64,000 bases of DNA from Anaerolineae bacterium (GTDB taxonomy: Bacteria > Chloroflexota > Anaerolineae > Aggregatilineales > Phototrophicaceae), in contig JAGWBD010000005.1 of assembly GCA_021296065.1 (NCBI GenBank), positions 28,213 through 92,212 of the forward strand, written 5' to 3'. Both the position numbers and the translations under genes were made by a program. Under the pieces are notes generated by a model. It searched no databases and was not told the DNA's origin. It saw nothing but the letters and a program-made list of their open reading frames with translations. Numbering within the stretch: position 1 is the first letter of the stretch; each line of letters starts with the position of its first letter. Positions 59,087 to 64,000 of this stretch are shown here, in pieces.

Positions 59087-60614
59087 CCGTCGCCCCGCTG
59101 GCCCGCACGCCGGCCATCAACAGGCCGACCTGCTCGCGATCGGCCTGCTCCACCGGCAGGGTGTCGATGATGCGGCCGTTGTAAATCACGGTAACCCGGT
59201 CGGAAAGCGAGAGCACTTCGTCCAGTTCGGCGGAGACCAGCAGGACCGCCGTGCCCTCGTCGCGCATGCGCACGATCTGGCGATGGATGAACTCGATCGA
59301 GCCGACGTCGAGGCCGCGCGTGGGTTGCGCCACGATGAGCAGACGGCTGGGCCGGGAGAATTCGCGCGCCACGATCGTCTTTTGCTGGTTGCCGCCGGAG
59401 AGGCTGCCCAGCCGCGTGTAAATGCCCGGCGTGCGCACGTCAAAGCGCTCCACCAGACGTCGCGCGAAGTCGTCGCGCTCTTCCTCGTCGATGACGATGC
59501 CGCGCGCGAAGGGGCGCTGCCAGTAGTTCTGCAGCGCCAGGTTGTCAGTGACCGGAAAGCTGATGACCATGCCATCCTTTTGCCGGTCTTCCGGCACGTG
59601 CGCCACGCCCTCTGCCGTGATCTGGCGCGGCGAGTCGTCTGTCACGTCGCGACCCTCCAGCAGAACGCGCCCGCCACTGACCGCGCGCAAACCGGCGATG
59701 GCTTCCACCAGTTCGGTCTGGCCGTTGCCCTGGACTCCGGCCACGCCCAGAATTTCGCCGGCGCGCAACTCCAGCGACAGGCCGTTTACCGCAGGCAGGC
59801 CGCGGTCGTCCAAAACACTGAGTTGCTCGATGGCCAGCACCGCTTCGCCGGGCCGCGCCCTCGCCTTCTCCACCTGCAGGATGACGTCACGGCCAACCAT
59901 CATGGAGGCCAGCGACTGTTGCGTAGAGCTTGCCGGATCGGCGTGTCCGGCAACGCGACCATCACGCAGCACGGTGATGTGGTCGCAGATTTCCAGCACT
60001 TCCTTCAATTTGTGCGAAATGAAGATGATGCTCACGCCGCGCTCCGTCAGCGTGCGCATGATGGCAAACAGGCCTTCGGCCTCCTGCGGCGTCAACACCG
60101 AAGTCGGCTCATCGAGGATCAGGATGTCGGCGTGGCGGTAAAGCGCCTTGATGATCTCCACGCGTTGCTGCACCCCCACCGGCAGGTCCTCGACCATGGC
60201 GTCGGGATCAAGCGCCAGGCCGTAATGCCCGGATATCTCGAGGATGCGCGCGCGCGCCGCGGCATGGTCCAGGAAGGGGCCGCGCACACTTTCGTTGCCC
60301 AACATGATGTTCTCGGTGACGCTGAGCACCGGTACCAACTGAAAATGCTGGTGCACCATGCCGATGCCGAGCGCGATGGCGTCGTTGGGGTCACGTATCT
60401 CGACCACGTCGCCATTGACGAGAATCTGGCCCTCGTCCGGGCTGTAGAGGCCGTAGATGATGTTCATCAGGGTGGACTTGCCGGCCCCGTTCTCGCCCAG
60501 CAGGCCCAGCACCTGTCCCTTGTGCAATTCCAGATCGATGTGGTCGTTGGCCAGCACGCCAGGAAAACGCCGCGTCAGCCCGCGCACCTCAAGTACTGGC
60601 GTTGCCTCGTCCAT
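59079..60614 (-). CDS. ABC transporter ATPase with two nucleotide-binding domains, nucleoside/BMP type
   Basis: The 511-residue product has two ATPase halves, as in RbsA/NupO-type proteins. The first has GENGAGKSTLMNIIYGLY, HQHFQLVPVL and LDEPTSVLTP. The second has GVQGNGQTELVEAIAGL, the signature LSGGNQQK and AQPTRGLD, with the usual degenerate second Walker A. VAHVPEDRQKDG is also typical. ATG 60614 follows GAAGG; TTG 60638 is a weaker choice. It leads the operon ATPase-permease-permease, which probably imports nucleosides or similar compounds. Confidence 0.92.
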   Translation of the reverse strand: MDEATPVLEVRGLTRRFPGVLANDHIDLELHKGQVLGLLGENGAGKSTLMNIIYGLYSPDEGQILVNGDVVEIRDPNDAIALGIGMVHQHFQLVPVLSVTENIMLGNESVRGPFLDHAAARARILEISGHYGLALDPDAMVEDLPVGVQQRVEIIKALYRHADILILDEPTSVLTPQEAEGLFAIMRTLTERGVSIIFISHKLKEVLEICDHITVLRDGRVAGHADPASSTQQSLASMMVGRDVILQVEKARARPGEAVLAIEQLSVLDDRGLPAVNGLSLELRAGEILGVAGVQGNGQTELVEAIAGLRAVSGGRVLLEGRDVTDDSPRQITAEGVAHVPEDRQKDGMVISFPVTDNLALQNYWQRPFARGIVIDEEERDDFARRLVERFDVRTPGIYTRLGSLSGGNQQKTIVAREFSRPSRLLIVAQPTRGLDVGSIEFIHRQIVRMRDEGTAVLLVSAELDEVLSLSDRVTVIYNGRIIDTLPVEQADREQVGLLMAGVRASGATDD

Positions 60615-60646
60615 GGCCTTCGGCTCCGGTGCCTGCAACCCCTGCG

Positions 60647-60676
60647 AGTATAGCGCCTGGTCACCTGAGGGAACAA
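60647..60676 (-). promoter_or_regulatory. Promoter of the nucleoside-type ABC operon
   Basis: On the minus strand TTGTTC (60671-60676) and TATACT (60647-60652) stand 18 nt apart. The -10 lies about 33 nt before the ATPase ATG. This is the most complete sigma-70-type promoter seen in the window. Confidence 0.55.
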
Positions 60677-60752
60677 AGGTCGCGCACTGCCGGATTGACC
60701 GCGGCCGGGGCGACGGCTACCATGCCGCCTCACCTTCACAGGGAGACCACGT

Positions 60753-61364
60753 ATGAGACAGCACGAGCGGGAACGCTGCATTGCGCGAATCGCTGACCTG
60801 CCAGGGAGGCTGCGCGAACTGGTCGCCGACCTTGACGAACGGCAACTTTCCGCCCACACGATTCCAGGCGAATGGAACGTCGCTCAGAACGTCCACCACC
60901 TGGCCGATTCACACATGCACGCTTTCCTGCAGGTCAAGACCGGCCTCAGCGAGGACAATCCCCTGATCAGTAACTATGACCAGGACCGCTACGCCCTGTT
61001 GCCGGAGTCCGGCCAGCCACCCGTCGCTGCCTCACTGGACCTGCTGGACGCCCTGCACAGCCGCTGGGTGGTCCTGTGGCGCTCGCTGGATGAGGCGCAG
61101 TTGGCGCGCACGACGCGCGTCATGCCGGATGAGAAATCTGCCGCGGCCGGTGGCCAGATCCGCTGCCGCTCTCTGGAACAGATACTGGCTTCCTACGCGC
61201 AGCACGGCGAAGACCATCTCGACCAGATAGGCAGGACGATTCTGGCCGCAGCGGGAGATCCCGGCCTGAGACCCGCTTTTCCGGTTACTCTCTACAAAAC
61301 ATCGATTCGGGCACAAGGCAGGAGAACAATATGGAACTCAAGCCCATCGTACGCATTCAGGTGA
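60753..61364 (+). CDS. DinB/YfiT-like metal-dependent protein
   Basis: The 203-residue product has the DinB four-helix bundle with the YfiT-type motifs PGEWNVAQNVHHLADSHMHA and YAQHGEDHLDQI, which supply three His metal ligands. Relatives transfer low-molecular-weight thiols or act as small-molecule hydrolases. The last 35 residues run 34 nt into the next gene and look less natural, so the 3' end may be slightly off. It is divergent from the ABC operon. Confidence 0.82.
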   Translation: MRQHERERCIARIADLPGRLRELVADLDERQLSAHTIPGEWNVAQNVHHLADSHMHAFLQVKTGLSEDNPLISNYDQDRYALLPESGQPPVAASLDLLDALHSRWVVLWRSLDEAQLARTTRVMPDEKSAAAGGQIRCRSLEQILASYAQHGEDHLDQIGRTILAAAGDPGLRPAFPVTLYKTSIRAQGRRTIWNSSPSYAFR

Positions 61365-62266
61365 CCGTCAACGCCAGGGCGGAGCGCGCCTGGGCCGCGC
61401 TGACCGAAAACGCTGCCCTGCAAACCTGGTACGCGGAATTCGCCGACATCGATATTGAAGCCGGGCGCTACGATTTCTGGGGGCAATTCACCGCCGGCGC
61501 GCCGGCGCGAGAGAGAGGGCGACACGCGCTGCTCGAATGTGAGCCCGGGCGCTGTCTGGCCTTCATCTGGCGCCGCGGCCAACACGACACCGTCGTGCGC
61601 ATCGAATTGCACCCGCGTGGCGAGCGCTGCATCGTCGCGCTGGAGCACAGCGCCGGCAGTGAGCGAAAAGAGGATGACATCGCGCCCTACACCTACGCCG
61701 ACGAGTGGTTCATCGCGCTGGAGAACCTGCGCCGCTGGCTGGATGGCCGCGCGGCGGACATCCGTATCCCCTGGTACCCGGATCTGCGCGGCAACATCGC
61801 GGTCGATTGCCTGGTCGACGCGCCCGCCGGCCGCGTCTGGGCCGTGCTCTGTGAGGAAAGCGAACTGGAGCGCTGGATGGCGACCGCCGCCCGCATCGAG
61901 CCGCGCGTCGGCGGCGACTACGACCTCGGCTGGCCCGGCATGCAGCCCATGCGCATCCGCGAACTGGAGCCGGAGCGATTGCTGGTTTACGGCATGAGCG
62001 ACGAAGGCGGTCCGGAAAACAGCGCGCGCTGGACCCTGCAGCCAGAGGCCGGCGGCACGCGCCTGGCCCTGCTCAACAGCGGCTACGCGCCCGACGACGA
62101 CACCTCCGGCCTGCACGTCGGCTGGCGCAACTTCCTCGGCTGGGCGCGTTCGGCCGCCGAATACGGGGCGGACTGGCAGCCGCCGCTGCTGCAGCTTTCG
62201 CCGGACGCCATCGCCTTCCCGCGCCTGATGCTGGATTTGCAAAATGAGCTGGTCTGGCAGGACTGA
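61331..62266 (+). CDS. Tandem SRPBCC/AHSA1-like protein
   Basis: The 311-residue product holds two START-like (AHSA1/SRPBCC) domains of about 140 residues each. The first begins with PIVRIQVTVNARAERAWAAL and the second with VDCLVDAPAGRVWAVLCEES; both end with a long C-terminal helix (WRNFLGWARSAAEYGADWQP in the second). Such domains form a deep hydrophobic pocket for lipids or aromatic ligands. It overlaps the DinB-like gene by 34 nt. The ligand is unknown. Confidence 0.82.
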   Translation: MELKPIVRIQVTVNARAERAWAALTENAALQTWYAEFADIDIEAGRYDFWGQFTAGAPARERGRHALLECEPGRCLAFIWRRGQHDTVVRIELHPRGERCIVALEHSAGSERKEDDIAPYTYADEWFIALENLRRWLDGRAADIRIPWYPDLRGNIAVDCLVDAPAGRVWAVLCEESELERWMATAARIEPRVGGDYDLGWPGMQPMRIRELEPERLLVYGMSDEGGPENSARWTLQPEAGGTRLALLNSGYAPDDDTSGLHVGWRNFLGWARSAAEYGADWQPPLLQLSPDAIAFPRLMLDLQNELVWQD

Positions 62267-62272
62267 AAGCAT

Positions 62273-62833
62273 TCAGCAGCGGTAGCGGAAACAACCGGCC
62301 ACGTGGTCGTTGACCAGGCCGCAGGACTGCATCCAGGCGTAACAGATGGTCGGCCCGACAAAGCGAAAGCCGCGCCCTTTCAGGTCCGCAGCCAGCCCGC
62401 GCGATTCTTCGGTCTCCGCAGGGACGTCTTCCATGCGCTGAAAGCAGTTGAGCCGCGCTTCGCCGTCGACGAAAGCCCAGAGGTAGCGATCGAAGCTGCC
62501 GTATTCGGCCTGCACCTGCAGGAAGGCCTGCGCGTTGCTGACCACACTGCGAATCTTGCCGCGGTTGCGGATGATGCGCGCGTCGCCCAGCAGGGCCGCG
62601 ATCCTCGCCTCGTCGTAGCACGCCACAATTTCCGGCTCGAAGTTGTCGAAGAGTTCCTGATAGGCCGCGCGTCGCTGCAAGATGCTGCGCCAGCTGAGGC
62701 CGGCCTGCGCGCCCTCCAGCGAGAGCATCTCGAAGAGCATCCGATCGTCGTGCACCGGGACGCCCCACTGCTGGTCATGGTAGGCCTGCATCAGCGGGTC
62801 ACTGCCGGCCCAGGGGCAACGCTCAAGGCTCAA
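62273..62833 (-). CDS. tag: DNA-3-methyladenine glycosylase I
   Basis: The 186-residue enzyme removes 3-methyladenine from DNA. Features are ERCPWAGSDPLMQAYHDQQW at the start (zinc Cys6 and His19), LEGAQAGLSWRSIL with the catalytic-site Glu, and the closing VNDHVAGCFRYRC with the other zinc ligands. A TTG at 62833 overlaps the preceding TGA as TTGA and gives the same length as E. coli Tag. A longer reading to 63079 would run through the neighbouring gene. Confidence 0.92.
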   Translation of the reverse strand: MSLERCPWAGSDPLMQAYHDQQWGVPVHDDRMLFEMLSLEGAQAGLSWRSILQRRAAYQELFDNFEPEIVACYDEARIAALLGDARIIRNRGKIRSVVSNAQAFLQVQAEYGSFDRYLWAFVDGEARLNCFQRMEDVPAETEESRGLAADLKGRGFRFVGPTICYAWMQSCGLVNDHVAGCFRYRC

Positions 62834-63672
62834 TCCGCCACCTCGCCGCGCAGGGCCTCCAGGACCTCTTCCATTTCGGGCAACGCCGACGCGTCCTTGA
62901 AGTCTGCCATGCGCCGGTAGACCTCGGCCGCGCCCTGGTGAAAGTCGCCCGGCAGACCTGCGCCGGCGAAGGTTGCGCTGATCTCTTCCATCTCGCCCAC
63001 GAAGCGCCAGGCCTTGGCCGTTACGCCGCGGGTACGCGCTGGCGCCTGCTCGACCAGGTCCATGCCGCTGCGTGACCACTGCTGCACCAGTTCGTCGCGC
63101 ACTCCCAGCGACTCGGCCGTGCCCAGCACAGCGGCCAGCAGCGCCGTAGTGCCCTTGGTCCAGCTGGCGAAGACCATCTTTAGTGCCGAGGCGCGACCCA
63201 CATCGCCCTCAAGAATACGTGTCTCCAGCGGACCGGCGGCGAAGAGGGCCGCCGCGTCGGCAGCGCCCTCCCCACTGAGGATCATCCAGGTCTTGCCGGG
63301 TTGCCAGGCCGGCCCCCCGATGATGCTGCCATCGACGAAAGTGACGCCGGCCGCCTCCATGGCACGCGCCATACGGCACGCCCGCTGCGGCGCGATGGCG
63401 TTGGCGTCCAGGTACAGCCCGCGGAAACCCGTCGCCAGCACGTCCATGGCCACTGTTTCGGCGGCGGCCGGCGGGCAAACGCTGACCAGCGCATCGGCTT
63501 CCGCACAGAGCGTCGCCAGGTCCGGCAGCGCGCGCAGCTTGTGCTCCGCGGCGCGTTCGCACGTGGCGGCGCTGCGACCTTGCGTCACCCAATTGACTTC
63601 GTGCCCGCTGTTGCCCATGGAGGCCGCGATGGATATTCCCATTTCGCCTGGATGCAGGATACCTGTCTTCAC
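62830..63672 (-). CDS. NAD(P)-binding oxidoreductase of the 6-phosphogluconate/hydroxyisobutyrate dehydrogenase superfamily (DUF1932 type)
   Basis: The 280-residue product starts with a Rossmann motif TGILHPGEMGISIAASMGNS and has the substrate loop DGSIIGGPAWQPGKTW of the beta-hydroxyacid dehydrogenase superfamily. The all-helical second half fits the DUF1932 C-terminal domain. A catalytic lysine is plausible in ALKMVFASWTKGT. The GTG at 63672 follows GGAG by 7 nt. The tag gene is coupled to its end. The substrate is unknown. Confidence 0.85.
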   Translation of the reverse strand: MKTGILHPGEMGISIAASMGNSGHEVNWVTQGRSAATCERAAEHKLRALPDLATLCAEADALVSVCPPAAAETVAMDVLATGFRGLYLDANAIAPQRACRMARAMEAAGVTFVDGSIIGGPAWQPGKTWMILSGEGAADAAALFAAGPLETRILEGDVGRASALKMVFASWTKGTTALLAAVLGTAESLGVRDELVQQWSRSGMDLVEQAPARTRGVTAKAWRFVGEMEEISATFAGAGLPGDFHQGAAEVYRRMADFKDASALPEMEEVLEALRGEVAD

Positions 63673-63676
63673 GTCA

Positions 63677-63982
63677 TCACTCCGACTCTTTTCGTAACGC
63701 CAAATTTACCTTGCCCCGCTGCCAGGAGGCGCGCCCCTGGCGCCCCGCCAGCAACAGGCTACCGAGAATGCTGTCGGTGGTTGCCGGAAACAGGCGCTCA
63801 AGGCCGCCCCCCGGGCAGCCGGTCAACTCACCGACCCGAAATTCGCTACCCCTGACGTAGAGGTCCACGCGCATTAAATCGAAGGGCGCGGCGAGGCTGG
63901 AGGCAATCTCAAGCATTCGCGCCAGCGGCTCCGGCCGCGGATCGTCTTCCTTCCTCGTAGCATGTTGAATGTTGCAGGGCAA
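63677..63982 (-). pseudogene. C-terminal fragment of a TupA-like ATP-grasp protein
   Basis: Residues from about 22 on (ARMLEIASSLAAPFDLMRVD, then LYVRGSEFRVGELTGCPGGG) match the last part of TupA-like ATP-grasp proteins, which act in cell-surface glycan modification. The frame is closed by TGA at 63983-63985. The codons before RKEDDPRPEPL fit poorly, while another frame there (ALIALQHS) looks more natural, so a frameshift near 63945-63960 is likely. The rest of the gene would lie beyond the window edge. Confidence 0.5.
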
Positions 63983-64000
63983 TCAGCGCCAGGACGTATC

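Overview
The window reads like a chromosomal piece from a member of the Chloroflexota, probably an Anaerolineae- or Caldilineae-like lineage. This is inferred from several traits seen together: high G+C, secreted and membrane proteins with Thr/Pro 'TPTP' linkers, kinase-fold and FGE-fold receptor-like proteins, LysM plus lamin-tail proteins, bacterial PH-like membrane proteins, GT39 membrane glycosyltransferases, and a bacterial E2-JAB-E1 operon. No rRNA is present, so placement is tentative. Gene density is high, with many 1-14 nt start/stop overlaps. No insertion sequence, prophage or CRISPR array was seen.

Layout. 0-8.3 kb: a large kinase-fold membrane protein, a flavin reductase, an MFS transporter broken by an in-frame TAG, and two anchored surface proteins. 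8.3-12.1 kb: an Fbp-type iron ABC operon on the minus strand, whose binding-protein gene has a likely 1-nt frameshift. 12.4-15.8 kb: a tightly coupled operon of E2-like, JAB/JAMM, E1/ThiF, a small disordered protein and a Nudix hydrolase. 15.9-24.2 kb: Hsp20, TPR protein, CNNM-type protein, rsmG, MarR regulator, cNMP/PH membrane protein, def, rsgA and a DsbA-like protein. 24.2-24.45 kb: tRNA-Pro, -Gly and -Met(CAT). 24.5-33.8 kb: NYN protein, LysM/LTD protein, DUF1992, tatA, thrS, glycosyltransferases, ychF, tRNA-Leu and a phosphoesterase. 33.9-37.5 kb: a small-molecule catabolic cluster (PhyH dioxygenase, PfkB kinase, class I aldolase, FAD amine/amino-acid oxidase). 37.5-41.8 kb: RDD proteins, a C39-like protease with TPRs, a DtxR-family regulator, a phosphoesterase and a lipoprotein. 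41.8-48.0 kb: an operon of lipoprotein, active FtsH-like protease, FtsH-like pseudoprotease and VWA/CoxE protein. 48.1-52.8 kb: sugar-dehydrogenase-like propeller and GT39 enzymes. 52.8-55.5 kb: a MerB-like gene with an in-frame TGA, coupled to AlkZ-like and tsaD genes. 55.5-60.6 kb: a nucleoside-type BMP-family ABC transporter. 60.7-64.0 kb: DinB/YfiT-like, SRPBCC, tag, an NAD-binding oxidoreductase and a TupA-like fragment.

The strongest signal is at 52759-53415. A MerB (organomercurial lyase) family gene carries TGA exactly where the family has its second catalytic cysteine. The TGA is followed 19 nt later by the GGTC loop of a 7-bp hairpin, which fits a bacterial SECIS element. Reading through the TGA restores the rest of the MerB domain and ends in an ATGA overlap with the next gene. 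This is a candidate selenoprotein in a mercury-handling enzyme family.

Two further systems deserve attention. The E2-JAB-E1 operon is a bacterial ubiquitin-conjugation-like cassette; its JAMM protein has Gln in place of the second metal His and seems to carry a cysteine-less UBC/RWD-like tail. The paired FtsH-like proteins keep intact ATPases, but only one has HEAAH; the other has YQAGV, suggesting a mixed active/inactive membrane protease. Several other oddities (the TAG in the MFS gene, the fbpA frameshift, a truncated GT39 gene, the TupA fragment) may be real decay or assembly errors.
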